Notes under the pieces: model-generated
Seen by the model: the letters and a program-made list of their open reading frames with translations, nothing else
Databases searched by the model: none
Told to the model about the DNA's origin: nothing
Part shown: positions 33,281-42,343 of the stretch, piece after piece
Position numbering within the stretch: the first letter of the stretch is position 1
How the letters are laid out: each line of letters starts with the position of its first letter
Translations under genes and position numbers: made by a program
Origin: Caenispirillum salinarum AK4
GTDB taxonomy: Bacteria > Pseudomonadota > Alphaproteobacteria > Rhodospirillales > Rhodospirillaceae
Assembly (NCBI RefSeq): GCF_000315795.1
Contig: NZ_ANHY01000006.1
Coordinates: forward strand, 186,001-250,000
Length of the DNA stretch: 64,000 nucleotides
Reading direction: 5' to 3'

Positions 33281-35584
33281 ATGAGCCGTCTGGCCGCAAC
33301 GGCGGGCATCATGGCGCTGGCCGCGCGGCTGGCGCGCGGAAGTCTGGCGCCGCGACGCCGCCTGACCCTGCGCGAACGCCTGCACAACGTGCCCATCGAT
33401 GACGCGCCGCTGGTCGCGCCTGCCGCCATCCACTGGAACCAGCACATGGTGCCCTTCATCGACGCGGCCGACGAGCCCGACTTGGCCGTCGCGCTGGGCG
33501 TCGTGCACGGGCACCTGCGCCTTGCCCAGCTGGAGGCGATGCGGCGGATCTCGCAAGGGCGGCTGGCGGAGGTTCTCGGGCCGGCGGCGGTGGATGCGGA
33601 CCATGTGCTGCGGGTGCTGGACCTCGGCCGCGCCACCCCGGCCATGGAGGCCATGCTGCCCGACGCGACGCGGGCGTGGCTGGAAGGCTTCGCCGATGGG
33701 CTCAACCACGTCATCGCCCATGTCAACCGGGCCAGGCGCTACCGGCCCGAGGAGTTGGCCCTGCTGGGCGTCGCGCCGCAGCCATGGACGGTGTCCGACC
33801 TGCTGACGCTCGGCCGGCTGGCGGCGACGGATTTCACCTGGAAAGTGTGGATACGGCTTTTGAAGCTGCGCGGCCGGCCCGACTGGCTGAAGCTGTGGAG
33901 CCGCCTCATGGATGTCGGCGGCGAGCCTCCCGTGCCGGCCCTGTCGGGCTCCGGCGGCGCCGACGGCGGCGGGCTGGAGGCGCTGGACTGGCTGTGCGAC
34001 ACCTTCGGCCGGCCCGGCGGCAGCAACTCGGTGGCCGTGGACGCCGCGCGCGGGGCCGGCGGGGCGGCCAAGATCGCCAGCGACCCGCACTTGCCCATCA
34101 CCCTGCCCAACCTGTGGCTGCTGGTGGGGATGCACTGCCCGACCCTGCACTGCGTCGGTTACATGGTGCCGGGTGTTCCCGCCGTCGCCATAGGCCGCAA
34201 CCCCTGGATCGCCTGGGGCGGGACGTCGCTGCACGCGGCGTCGAGCGAGCTGTTCGACCTGTCGGATCTGCCGGACGGCGCGGTGAGGGAGCGCCGCGAG
34301 ACCATCCGCGTGCGCTGGGGCGCCGACCGGGAGGTGTCCATCGGCGAAACGGACTGGGGGCCTGTGCTGTCCGACGCGCCGCTGATCGGGCCGAAGCGGG
34401 GCGAGGGGGATGAACCGCGCCCGCGCTTTGCGCTGCGCTGGGTGGGACACGACCCTTCCGACGAAATCACGGCCCTGCTGGGCGTCAACCGGGCCCGCGA
34501 TCTCGGCGAGTTCCGCGCCGCGCTGGAGGGCTTCGCCATCCCGGCGCAGAACATGATCTATGCCGATGAACGCGGCAGGATCGCCCAGGTCATGGCCGCG
34601 CACCTGCCCAAACGCCCCCTGACGACGCCCGAAGACATGCTGGCCCCGCGCTCCGACCTGGACCAGTGGCGGGGCGGGCGCGTCACCGGCACCGACCTCC
34701 CGGCGGTGGTGGAGCCGGCGGAGGGCTTCGTCGCCTCGGCCAATAACCGTCCGGAGGAAACGCCGGCAGTAGCCGTCAGCTGGTTCTTCTCGCCCGACGA
34801 CCGCGTCACGCGCCTGCGCCAGTTGCTGGCCGAGGGGCCGCCGCTGACGGTCGGCCGCCTGAAGGCGCTGCAGGCCGACGTCACCATGCCGGGTGCGCTG
34901 GTTCTCCGTGACGCCCTGCTCGGCCTGGCGCCGGCGAAGCCCGAGCATGAGGGCATCCGCCGCCACCTCATGGACTGGACCGGCACCTATGACGCCAACA
35001 GCACCGGCGCGCTCGCCTTCGAGCTGTTCGTCAACGCCTTCGCCGAAGCCCTTCACGGGGAAGAGGATCTGGCGATCTACACCGCCACCTGGGATCCCTG
35101 GGCGCTGCTGCGCGACGACCTGGAGCGCCTGGGTCCCGACCGCCTCGCGACCGCGGCGCTGGCGGGGCTGGACCGGGCCGGGGAGGGCGTGCGGCGCCAC
35201 CGCGCCTGGGGTGCCGTCCACCGCCTGCGGCTGTCCCATGTGCTGGGCGCCCTGCCCGGCATCGGGCGGCGGTGGCGGTTCGTGGACGCGCCCATCGCCG
35301 GCTCCAACGAGACCGTGATGAAGACCGCTCACGGTTTTTCCGGCGGTCCGCATGCGGTGAGGCTGGGCGCCAACGCGCGGCACGTGTCGGACCTCGCGGA
35401 CATGGATGCCAACTGGTTCGTTCTCATGGGAGGACAGGATGCCCGGCCGGGCAGCGTCTGCTTTCTCGACCAGTGGGACCTGTGGCGCGAGGGTCAGATG
35501 ATGCACGTACCCCTGCGGCTGGAAAGCGTGCGCCGCGATTTTCCCTACCGCACGACCCTGCGTCCGCCGACGGGAGGAGGCTGA
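33281..35584 (+). CDS. Penicillin acylase family N-terminal-nucleophile hydrolase
   Basis: A 767-residue member of the penicillin amidase (Ntn hydrolase) family, which cleaves amide bonds of N-acyl compounds such as beta-lactams or acyl-homoserine lactones. The nucleophile Ser248 is in PGGSNSVAV; the family pattern is GSNxW/V, and processing would occur just before it. The preceding part is the alpha chain with ALGVVHGHLRLAQLEAMRR. There is no clear cleavable signal peptide, so it may stay in the cytoplasm. The gene ends 3 bases before a GH3-type gene, whose site overlaps its stop. Confidence 0.88.
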   Translation: MSRLAATAGIMALAARLARGSLAPRRRLTLRERLHNVPIDDAPLVAPAAIHWNQHMVPFIDAADEPDLAVALGVVHGHLRLAQLEAMRRISQGRLAEVLGPAAVDADHVLRVLDLGRATPAMEAMLPDATRAWLEGFADGLNHVIAHVNRARRYRPEELALLGVAPQPWTVSDLLTLGRLAATDFTWKVWIRLLKLRGRPDWLKLWSRLMDVGGEPPVPALSGSGGADGGGLEALDWLCDTFGRPGGSNSVAVDAARGAGGAAKIASDPHLPITLPNLWLLVGMHCPTLHCVGYMVPGVPAVAIGRNPWIAWGGTSLHAASSELFDLSDLPDGAVRERRETIRVRWGADREVSIGETDWGPVLSDAPLIGPKRGEGDEPRPRFALRWVGHDPSDEITALLGVNRARDLGEFRAALEGFAIPAQNMIYADERGRIAQVMAAHLPKRPLTTPEDMLAPRSDLDQWRGGRVTGTDLPAVVEPAEGFVASANNRPEETPAVAVSWFFSPDDRVTRLRQLLAEGPPLTVGRLKALQADVTMPGALVLRDALLGLAPAKPEHEGIRRHLMDWTGTYDANSTGALAFELFVNAFAEALHGEEDLAIYTATWDPWALLRDDLERLGPDRLATAALAGLDRAGEGVRRHRAWGAVHRLRLSHVLGALPGIGRRWRFVDAPIAGSNETVMKTAHGFSGGPHAVRLGANARHVSDLADMDANWFVLMGGQDARPGSVCFLDQWDLWREGQMMHVPLRLESVRRDFPYRTTLRPPTGGG

Positions 35585-35587
35585 CCG

Positions 35588-37165
35588 ATGATCGACGCGA
35601 CGCCGCTGCTGCGCCTGCGAGCCCGCTGGCGCCTTCGCCAGCTTCGCCGCATGTACCCGCGCGCCGCCCAGCAGAAGCAGCTTCGCCAGCTTCTGAAGAC
35701 GGCCGCCGGCACCCGCTTTGGGCAGGCGCATGATTTCGACCGCCTGCGCACGGTGGAGGACTTCCAGAAGGCGGTGCCGCTGCGCCGCTACGAGGATTTC
35801 TGGACGGAGTGGTGGAAGCCGGCCTTCCCCGCCATGGAGAACGCCACCTGGCCCGGCCGGACGCCCTATCTGGCCGTCAGCAGCGGCACCACGGCGGGGC
35901 GGACGAAGTACCTTCCGGTCACCAAACCCATGGCGAAGGCCAACCAGCGGGCGGTCCTGGACCTTCTGAGCTTCCACGTTGCCGCGCGGCCCAATACCCG
36001 CATCCTGGGCGGGCGCAGTTTCATGCTGGGCGGCACCACGATCATGGAGGACGAGGGCGGCGGCGTGCTTTCGGGGGACCTGACGGGCATTGCGGCGCGC
36101 GAGGTGCCGGCCTGGGCGCGGTCGCGCTACTATCCGCCGGGGGACCTGGCCCGCCTCACCGACTGGGATGAGAAGGTGGCTGCGCTGGGCGCCGATTCCG
36201 TGGAGCGCGACATCCGCCTGATCGGTGGCACGGCAAGCTGGCTGCTTTTGTTTCTTGAGCGCACTGCCGGCCGTCCGGCGGAAGAGATCGATCTCCGGTC
36301 GCTGTATCCGGGGCTGGAAATGGTCGTCTACGGCGGAGTCAACTTCGAGCCCTACCGCGAACGCTACCAGGCCATGGCGCGGGCCGACTGGGGTACGCGG
36401 CCCGTGGACCTGCGCGAGGTCTACCCGGCCAGCGAAGGCTTCATCGCGTGCGCAGACCGGGGGGTGGGCGAGGGGCTGCGACTGTTTCTCGACAATGGCC
36501 TGTTTCTGGAATTCGTGCCGGTGGAGGAGCTGAATTCGCCCCACCCGCGCCGGTTCTGGGTGGGCAACGTCGAGACCGGCGTGACTTATGCCGTCATCGT
36601 CTCCAGCAATGCCGGCGTGTGGTCCTATGTGCTTGGCGACACCGTGCGCTTCGTGGACCTGGACCCGCCGCGCGTCATCGTCGCCGGCCGCACCGCCTAC
36701 ACCCTGTCGGCCTTCGGCGAGCACCTGGAGGGCGAGGAGATCGAGGCTGCCGTCACCGCCGCCGCCCGGCATCGCGGGCGGGCGGTTTCGGACTGGTCGG
36801 TCGGGGCGCTGTATCCAGAGCAGGCCGGCCATCAGGGCGGGCACCTCTATGTGGTGGAATTCGCCGGGGAGCCGCCGCCCGACGACGCCCAGGCCCACCG
36901 CTTCATCGCCGACGTGGATGCGCGGCTTCAGGATGCGAACGACGACTACCGCGTCCACCGGACCGGCGCCGTCGGCATGGACCCGCCGCGCCTTCTGGTC
37001 GCCGCGCCGGGCACTTTCGCGGCCTGGATGAAATCGCGCGGCCGGGCCGGCGGACAGAACAAGGTGCCGCGGGTGATCGCCGATCCTGGCCTCTTCGGCC
37101 AATTGCGCGAGTTTGCCCGCGACCTGGGCGCCCGCGAGGTTGGCGGAGCGACAGCGCAACCCTGA
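35588..37165 (+). CDS. GH3-family acyl-adenylating enzyme (putative acyl-acid amido synthetase)
   Basis: A 525-residue protein of the GH3 auxin-responsive-promoter family, part of the ANL adenylating superfamily. Plant members activate acids such as indole-3-acetate with ATP and join them to amino acids. The ATP-binding signature is SSGTTAGRTKYLPVT (about residues 98-112), followed by the motif region REVYPASEGFIA and VWSYVLGDTVRFVDL. The C-terminal domain has AYTLSAFGEHLEGEEIE. The substrate is unknown. It lies immediately downstream of the acylase, with its GGAGGAGG site spanning the acylase end. Confidence 0.9.
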   Translation: MIDATPLLRLRARWRLRQLRRMYPRAAQQKQLRQLLKTAAGTRFGQAHDFDRLRTVEDFQKAVPLRRYEDFWTEWWKPAFPAMENATWPGRTPYLAVSSGTTAGRTKYLPVTKPMAKANQRAVLDLLSFHVAARPNTRILGGRSFMLGGTTIMEDEGGGVLSGDLTGIAAREVPAWARSRYYPPGDLARLTDWDEKVAALGADSVERDIRLIGGTASWLLLFLERTAGRPAEEIDLRSLYPGLEMVVYGGVNFEPYRERYQAMARADWGTRPVDLREVYPASEGFIACADRGVGEGLRLFLDNGLFLEFVPVEELNSPHPRRFWVGNVETGVTYAVIVSSNAGVWSYVLGDTVRFVDLDPPRVIVAGRTAYTLSAFGEHLEGEEIEAAVTAAARHRGRAVSDWSVGALYPEQAGHQGGHLYVVEFAGEPPPDDAQAHRFIADVDARLQDANDDYRVHRTGAVGMDPPRLLVAAPGTFAAWMKSRGRAGGQNKVPRVIADPGLFGQLREFARDLGAREVGGATAQP

Positions 37166-37189
37166 TGCTTCGCCAGTGGTTCAAACAGC

Positions 37190-38215
37190 ATGACGATCAC
37201 GCTGCACTCCGAAGAGGTCGCTTTCGAGACCTCTACCCCCTTCACCCTGAAGGATGTGCCCGAGGCCCGGCGGCATCCGATTCGGGGGCGGGGATACCTG
37301 TACCGCCCGGAGGTCGCCGAGGGCGAGACCGATCCGCGCCCGAAGCGCCCGGCGGTGGTGGTCTCGCAGGGCCTGGGTGGCCTCAAGCAGGCCCGCGAGC
37401 ACACCTATGGCCGCCGACTGGCCGAGCACGGCTATGTGGCGCTGGTGGTGGACAGCTTCGCCGTTCGCGGCAAGGACCACGACAGCCACAGCAAGCGCGC
37501 CCTGGCTGCGACGGAAAGCACCATGCTGGCCGATGCCTTCGCCGCCCTGCGCACGCTGGCCCACCGGCCCGACGTCGATCCCGACCGCATCGGCATCGTC
37601 GGCTTTTCCTACGGCGGCATGATCACGGTGCTGACGGCGTACGAGCAGATGCGCCGCCTGTTCCTGGACGGCACGCCGGACGCCAATTTGAAGTTCGCCG
37701 CACATGCGTCGTTCTATGGCTCTTCGGTTCCGCGGCTGGACGACCCCACGGCGACCGGGGCGCCGGTGCTGATCCTCAATGGCGCATTGGACGCGAATGT
37801 TTCGCTGAAGCGCACCGGGCAGATCGCCGAGGACCTGAGGCGCGGCGGATCACCGGTGGAAGAGGTGGTGCTGCCCGGGACCTATCACCAGTGGGACAGC
37901 GACGACGCGACGCCCCGCTTTGTCCGCTGGTCCATCAAGAACGTGAAGATGCGGGTCAAGCGCGACAACACCATCCGCGACGAGATCACCGGCATCGAGG
38001 TGCGCGGGAAGGCATCCCGCACGATCGCCATCGGCGCCGGCACCAGCCCGCGGGGCTACCTTATCAAGATGGACGCCGAGGCGACGCAGAAGAGCCTGGA
38101 CCGCATGTTCACGCACTTCGACCGCACCTTCGGCTGGCAGCCGGAAGAGGGCGCGCGCACCGCCGTCGCGGCCCCCGAGCGCGGCGTGGACGGGGCGGCC
38201 GTCACTTCACCGTGA
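37190..38215 (+). CDS. Dienelactone-hydrolase-family alpha/beta hydrolase
   Basis: A 341-residue alpha/beta hydrolase. The triad appears as Ser140 in VGFSYGGM, Asp201 in NGALDANV and His233 in GTYHQWDSD; the oxyanion segment VVSQGLGGLK is near the start. The extra C-terminal part (about residues 250-341) is unusual for the family and may be a separate module. It follows the GH3 gene by 24 bases, so the three genes probably form one operon. It converges with a universal stress protein gene, the two overlapping by 14 bases at their 3' ends. Confidence 0.85.
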   Translation: MTITLHSEEVAFETSTPFTLKDVPEARRHPIRGRGYLYRPEVAEGETDPRPKRPAVVVSQGLGGLKQAREHTYGRRLAEHGYVALVVDSFAVRGKDHDSHSKRALAATESTMLADAFAALRTLAHRPDVDPDRIGIVGFSYGGMITVLTAYEQMRRLFLDGTPDANLKFAAHASFYGSSVPRLDDPTATGAPVLILNGALDANVSLKRTGQIAEDLRRGGSPVEEVVLPGTYHQWDSDDATPRFVRWSIKNVKMRVKRDNTIRDEITGIEVRGKASRTIAIGAGTSPRGYLIKMDAEATQKSLDRMFTHFDRTFGWQPEEGARTAVAAPERGVDGAAVTSP

Positions 38216-38648
38216 TGCAGGTGCAGTGGGCGAGCGTGGCAACGCGGTTGGAGGTCGAGCCCAGCAACCCGCCGCCGCCGTCGCCGATGCCGCGCTTGCC
38301 CATGACGATGCAGTCGATGCCCTTGTCCTTCGAGTACTCCAGGATGGTGCGGGCGGCCTTGCCGCGCTTGACCACCTTTTTGATGCCAGTCGCACCCAGT
38401 TCCTCCGCCCGCTTGGCGGCCATGTCGACGATTTCCTGCGCGATCTGGCGCAAGGCCTCGTCGGGTCCGGCCAGTTCCTGTCGCGGACGCACCAGCGAAT
38501 GCGAGCTTTCGAACATGCCGTAGTGACGGTAGACCGACAGGATGTGCAGGTTCGAGTCGAACTTGTCCTCCAGTTGCACGGCCAGTTCCAGTGCCTTCAT
38601 GGCGTGGTCGGAGCCGTCCACCGCGACGAGCAGGTTCTTGAAGTACAT
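38202..38648 (-). CDS. Universal stress protein (UspA family), linked to a TRAP transporter
   Basis: A 148-residue UspA-fold protein. It starts MYFKNLLVAVDGSDHAMKAL and ends with the ATP-binding loop GIDCIVMGKRGIGDGGGGLL and GSTSNRVATLAHCTCI, matching the nucleotide-binding G-x2-G-x9-G-S/T pattern. An AGGAGGG site precedes ATG 38648. It lies downstream of the dctM and dctQ genes on the same strand, an order known from TRAP operons in which the Usp member (TeaD of the ectoine system) regulates transport. Its 3' end overlaps the convergent hydrolase gene. Confidence 0.92.
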   Translation of the reverse strand: MYFKNLLVAVDGSDHAMKALELAVQLEDKFDSNLHILSVYRHYGMFESSHSLVRPRQELAGPDEALRQIAQEIVDMAAKRAEELGATGIKKVVKRGKAARTILEYSKDKGIDCIVMGKRGIGDGGGGLLGSTSNRVATLAHCTCITVK

Positions 38649-38735
38649 GACGTTTCCCTCCTTTATCCCCCAGTGCCGCACGGCCCGGCGGGGGCCGGGC
38701 CGTGGGCGCGTCGTGTGTCGGTGCCCGCGTCCGCC

Positions 38736-40016
38736 TCAGCGGAAGGCCAGGTCGCGCAGGAACAGCGCGATCTGCGGGTAGGCGATCAGCAGAACGGCGG
38801 CCGCCAGCAGGATGATGATGAACGGCGGCGTGCCGCGGATGACGTCGAAATAGGGCCGCCGGAAAATGGCGATGGCCGTGAAGATGTCGCAGCCGAACGG
38901 CGGCGTCGCCGAACCGATGGCGACCTGCAGCGTCACGATGACGCCCACCAGCACCGGGTCCAGCCCCGCCTGCTGCACCAGCGGCGCGAAGATTGGGACC
39001 AGGACCAGGATCACCACGATCGGGTCGACGAACATGCAGCCGACGAAGAAGGCGATGGAAATGGCGATCAGGATGACCGTCGGCTCCGCGGTCTCGAGTC
39101 CCAGGCTGCCGATGATGGCCTGCGGGATCATGGCGAAGCTGATGACCCACGAGAACGCCGCACCGGCCCCGACCAGGATGAAAACGACGGCCGTAATCAG
39201 GCCCGTCGACAGGGCGATCTCGGGGATCTCCTTGATGCTGACGGAGCGGAAGATCACCACCTCCAGGATCAGCGCATAGGCGACTGACACGGCGGCGGCC
39301 TCGGTCGGGCTGAAGATGCCGCCGTAAATGCCGCCGATGATGATGACCGGGAAGCCAAGCGGCCAGATGGCGCCCTTGATCGCCTTCAGGCGGTCGCCCC
39401 AGGTGGCCTTGGGGGCGGTCGGAATGCCCTCCTTCACCGCGAAGAAGATGGAGTAGGCCGAAAACATGGCCAGGATCATCAGGCCCGGGCCGATGCCGGC
39501 AATGAAAAGCTCGGCAATGGAGGTGCCCGAAATGACGCCGTAGATGATCATCCCGATGGACGGCGGAATCAGGAAGGCGATGTCGCTGGCGTTGATGGTC
39601 AGCGCCATGACGAAGCTGTCCTTGTACCCGGCTTCCACCATCTTCGGCCGCAGCGGCCCGCCGATGGCGACCACGGTGGCCTGGGTGGAGCCCGAGACGG
39701 CGCCGAACAGGGTGCAGGTGGTGGCGGCGGTGACGGCCAAGCCGCCCTTGATGTGGCCGACGAAGGTCATCACCAGGTCCAGCAGGCGGTCGGCTGTGTG
39801 GCCCTTGGTGACAATGTCGGCGGCCAGGATGAACATGGGCACGGCGATCAGCGCGGTGGGCTTAACGCCGCCGATCATCTGCTGGATGATGTTGGTTTCG
39901 GGCATGCCGGGAAAGAACCCGACGAAGGCGATGATGGTCGCGGCGATCAGGGGAATCATCATGGGGAACCCGAGCAGCAGAAGCCCGATCATGGTTCCCA
40001 GCATCACGGCTGTCAT
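38736..40016 (-). CDS. dctM: TRAP transporter large permease subunit (DctM)
   Basis: A 426-residue integral membrane protein with 12 or more hydrophobic segments, the ion-driven transport subunit of a TRAP transporter. Family segments include FPMMIPLIAATIIAFVGFFPG, GAVSGSTQATVVAIGGPL, FVMALTINASDIAFLIPPS and ATPPFGCDIFT. ATG 40016 has AAGGAG upstream. It follows the small subunit gene by 24 bases. The receptor gene of the same system is probably the divergent dctP at 41.2 kb. Confidence 0.95.
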   Translation of the reverse strand: MTAVMLGTMIGLLLLGFPMMIPLIAATIIAFVGFFPGMPETNIIQQMIGGVKPTALIAVPMFILAADIVTKGHTADRLLDLVMTFVGHIKGGLAVTAATTCTLFGAVSGSTQATVVAIGGPLRPKMVEAGYKDSFVMALTINASDIAFLIPPSIGMIIYGVISGTSIAELFIAGIGPGLMILAMFSAYSIFFAVKEGIPTAPKATWGDRLKAIKGAIWPLGFPVIIIGGIYGGIFSPTEAAAVSVAYALILEVVIFRSVSIKEIPEIALSTGLITAVVFILVGAGAAFSWVISFAMIPQAIIGSLGLETAEPTVILIAISIAFFVGCMFVDPIVVILVLVPIFAPLVQQAGLDPVLVGVIVTLQVAIGSATPPFGCDIFTAIAIFRRPYFDVIRGTPPFIIILLAAAVLLIAYPQIALFLRDLAFR

Positions 40017-40040
40017 GGGTCTGGTCTCCTTGTTCGGGCT

Positions 40041-40655
40041 CTACTCGCGGTCCTCGCCGCTGCCGGCGGCGGTGCCGTCGATCTCGTCGTAGCTGTCGAC
40101 GGCCTCCCACGAGATCCAGACGTCCGGGTCGCGGAGGTTGCGCAACACCGTCAGCGCATACTGGATGCCGGTCAGGAAGAAGCCGAAGGGCACCCACAGA
40201 TACGTCAGGTACAGCGGAACCCGCAGGGCCGGCGTGACCTTGCCCGAGTTGGCGACGCTGGCGACGTACTCGTAGCTGATCCACGACAGCCAGAACATCA
40301 CCGCGCCCGTGACCGCGGCGATGATGATCATCAGGATCTTGCGGCCGCGATCGGACAACTGGTCATAGAAGGCCGACATGCGGATGTGGCGGCCACGGCG
40401 GGTCGCGTAGCCCAGCCCGACGAACGTCACCAGGACGATCAGGAACTGGTTCAATTCCTCGGAGAAGTACAGCGACTGGCCGAACAGGTAGCGCCCGATG
40501 ACGTTCCCGATGGTGTTCAGAAACATCAGCAGGATGCCGTAGGCCAGGATGAAGGTCTCCACCTTCGCCAGAACCGTGTCCAGGATACTGATGGCGTTGA
40601 GGACCGGATGGGACTTGCCATCCCTGCCGCCGGGGGGCGGATTGCGTCGCTCCAT
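40041..40655 (-). CDS. dctQ: TRAP transporter small permease subunit (DctQ)
   Basis: A 204-residue protein with four hydrophobic segments: VETFILAYGILLMFLNTIGN, FLIVLVTFVGLGYATR, ILMIIIAAVTGAVMFWLSW and LYLTYLWVPFGFFLTGI. This is the layout of DctQ, which links the receptor and the large subunit. The family segment YFSEELNQFLIVLVTF is present. A GGAG site lies about 10 bases before ATG 40655. The gene starts the dctQ-dctM-usp operon. Confidence 0.93.
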   Translation of the reverse strand: MERRNPPPGGRDGKSHPVLNAISILDTVLAKVETFILAYGILLMFLNTIGNVIGRYLFGQSLYFSEELNQFLIVLVTFVGLGYATRRGRHIRMSAFYDQLSDRGRKILMIIIAAVTGAVMFWLSWISYEYVASVANSGKVTPALRVPLYLTYLWVPFGFFLTGIQYALTVLRNLRDPDVWISWEAVDSYDEIDGTAAGSGEDRE

Positions 40656-41210
40656 GCGTCTCGAACTCCTACGACGGCACCGGCGCGAACCGGCGCAACC
40701 TCGACTGGCGACGCGGAACCATCCTTCGCGTCGCCGCGTTCCTCATCTTGACCGGTGGCCGGAGAGGGACCCCAGCCGGCCGATCGGAACATGGAAGTAC
40801 CTGAAAGGCTAGGACAGAAATCGCAAACGATCAACCGCCGATTAGAAAACGCGAAGATCAGAGAAGATTGGACGACCGTCCTTCCGTATGCGACGTAAGT
40901 CCCGGATCGTCTGACTGGTGCCTGCTGGCGGGCGGAATGTCGCAAGACTATTCTACCGCATCGGCACACGTGCGCGATAATACTGTTCCATGAACGGGTA
41001 TGGTCTCTTTGCAGGGATTTTATCCTTGCGAATGATTTGAGACCCCCTTAGCCTTGTAACACATGAGTCGCCAAGCGGCGCGTGCCGCCGTCGCATTCTG
41101 CCGCGGCGGCCGTTGCCTTTTGAGGGCCTCGCACAGCCAGCCTTGCCCGCCTTGCGGGTACTGGCGTGACAGGGCCCGTCCGATGCGATCCACCGTAAGG
41201 GAGAGCCTCA
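40656..41210. promoter_or_regulatory. Divergent control region between dctQ and dctP
   Basis: A 555-base intergenic region with no credible gene, less GC-rich than its neighbours, between divergent TRAP genes. An 8-bp hairpin GCGACGCG with CGCGTCGC (40708-40734) lies 53 bases before dctQ, in its leader. For dctP, TTGCGA with a 17-base gap to TAGCCT near 41037-41065 is a weak promoter match. Coordinated control of receptor and permease from here is inferred. Confidence 0.4.
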
Positions 41211-42254
41211 ATGACCATTCGCAAGTTCGGCATGGCGCTGACCGCCGCCGCCGCCGTTTTCGCCGGCTCGGCCGTCGTGTCCGCCGCCCAGGCCGAGACC
41301 TGGAAGTTCGCGCTGGAGGAGATCGACGGCAGCGTCCAGGACGCCTACGCCGAGAGGTTCAAGGAACTGGTCGAGGAGCGCACCAACGGCGAGGTCACCG
41401 TCCAGATCTATCCCTACGGCACGCTGGGCACCTCGGCGCAGCTGACGGAACTGGTCGCCAACGGCACGCTGCAGTTCGCCAATGCCTCGCCGGGCCATCT
41501 GGGCTCGCTGGTGCCCGAGGTGAACGTCTTCAACCTGCCCTACATCCTCAGCCAGAGCGATGAGGTCAACAAGAAGGTCCTGACCGAGGGCGAAACCGTC
41601 TACAACATGCTGGCCCCGAAGCTTAAGGACAAAGGCCTGCACCTCATCACCATGTACCCCGAGGGTGACATGGTCTGGACCACCAACAAGGAGGTCCGCA
41701 GCCCCGAGGACTTCTCGGGCTTCAAGATGCGCACCATGACGTCGCCCATCCTGACCGAGAGCTACAAGGCCATGGGCGCCAACCCGACGCCGATGCCCTA
41801 CGGCGAGGTCTACGGCGCGCTGCAGCTCAAGCAGATCGACGGCCAGGTCAACCCGGTCTTCGCCATCGAGGAGATGAAGTTCTACGAAGTCTCCGACTAC
41901 ATGATCTGGGCCGGCCAGCAGGAGTTCACGACCACCGTCGTCGCCAACCAGACCTTCTGGGAGAACCTGCCGGAAGACCGGCGCCAGATGGTCGACGAGG
42001 TGGCCAGCGAACTGGCCGACTTCATCTTCGACGTGAAGACCCAGTACGCCGAGGAGCGCCTGGAAAAGATCAAGCAGGCCAAGCCCGACATGCCCATGAT
42101 CGAGCTGACCGAGGAAGAGCGCGCCAAGTTCAAGGAAGCCGCCATGGGCGCGCGCGACACCTTCATCGAGGTCGGCGGCGAGGACGCTCAGAAGGTGCTG
42201 GACGCCTTGACGGCCGAAATCGAGGAAACTGAGAAGGAGATGCAGGGCGGCTGA
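41211..42254 (+). CDS. dctP: TRAP transporter periplasmic receptor (DctP)
   Basis: A 347-residue receptor with a signal peptide (LTAAAAVFAGSAVVSAAQA, cleaved near AQA) and DctP-family segments: WKFALEEIDGSVQDAYAERF, the ligand-contact region FSGFKMRTMTSPI with the conserved Arg, GEVYGALQLKQIDGQVNP, and a C-terminal helix of charged residues. GGGAG precedes ATG 41211. It is divergent from dctQ-dctM-usp and most likely supplies that permease. The neighbouring hydroxy-acid and tartronate reductases hint at a small hydroxy- or oxo-acid ligand. Confidence 0.95.
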   Translation: MTIRKFGMALTAAAAVFAGSAVVSAAQAETWKFALEEIDGSVQDAYAERFKELVEERTNGEVTVQIYPYGTLGTSAQLTELVANGTLQFANASPGHLGSLVPEVNVFNLPYILSQSDEVNKKVLTEGETVYNMLAPKLKDKGLHLITMYPEGDMVWTTNKEVRSPEDFSGFKMRTMTSPILTESYKAMGANPTPMPYGEVYGALQLKQIDGQVNPVFAIEEMKFYEVSDYMIWAGQQEFTTTVVANQTFWENLPEDRRQMVDEVASELADFIFDVKTQYAEERLEKIKQAKPDMPMIELTEEERAKFKEAAMGARDTFIEVGGEDAQKVLDALTAEIEETEKEMQGG

Positions 42255-42290
42255 TCGCCGCGCCTGCGATCACCTGAGCGGTGACCACAG

Positions 42291-42327
42291 AAACGCCCCG
42301 GAAACCATTGGTTTTCGGGGCGTTTTT
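42291..42327. terminator. Bidirectional terminator between dctP and the hydroxyacid dehydrogenase
   Basis: AAACGCCCCGGAAACC and GGTTTTCGGGGCGTTT pair over 16 positions (one G-T wobble) around ATT, flanked by A and T runs. It lies between two convergent genes. Confidence 0.9.
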
Positions 42328-42343
42328 CGTTCTGGCGCCACAA

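Noticed and set aside
33188-37159. Open frame of about 1300 codons on the minus strand, antisense to the acylase and GH3 genes
   Set aside because: The translation is Arg/Gln/Val/His-rich low-complexity sequence typical of antisense frames in GC-rich DNA, with no known motif or ribosome-binding site.
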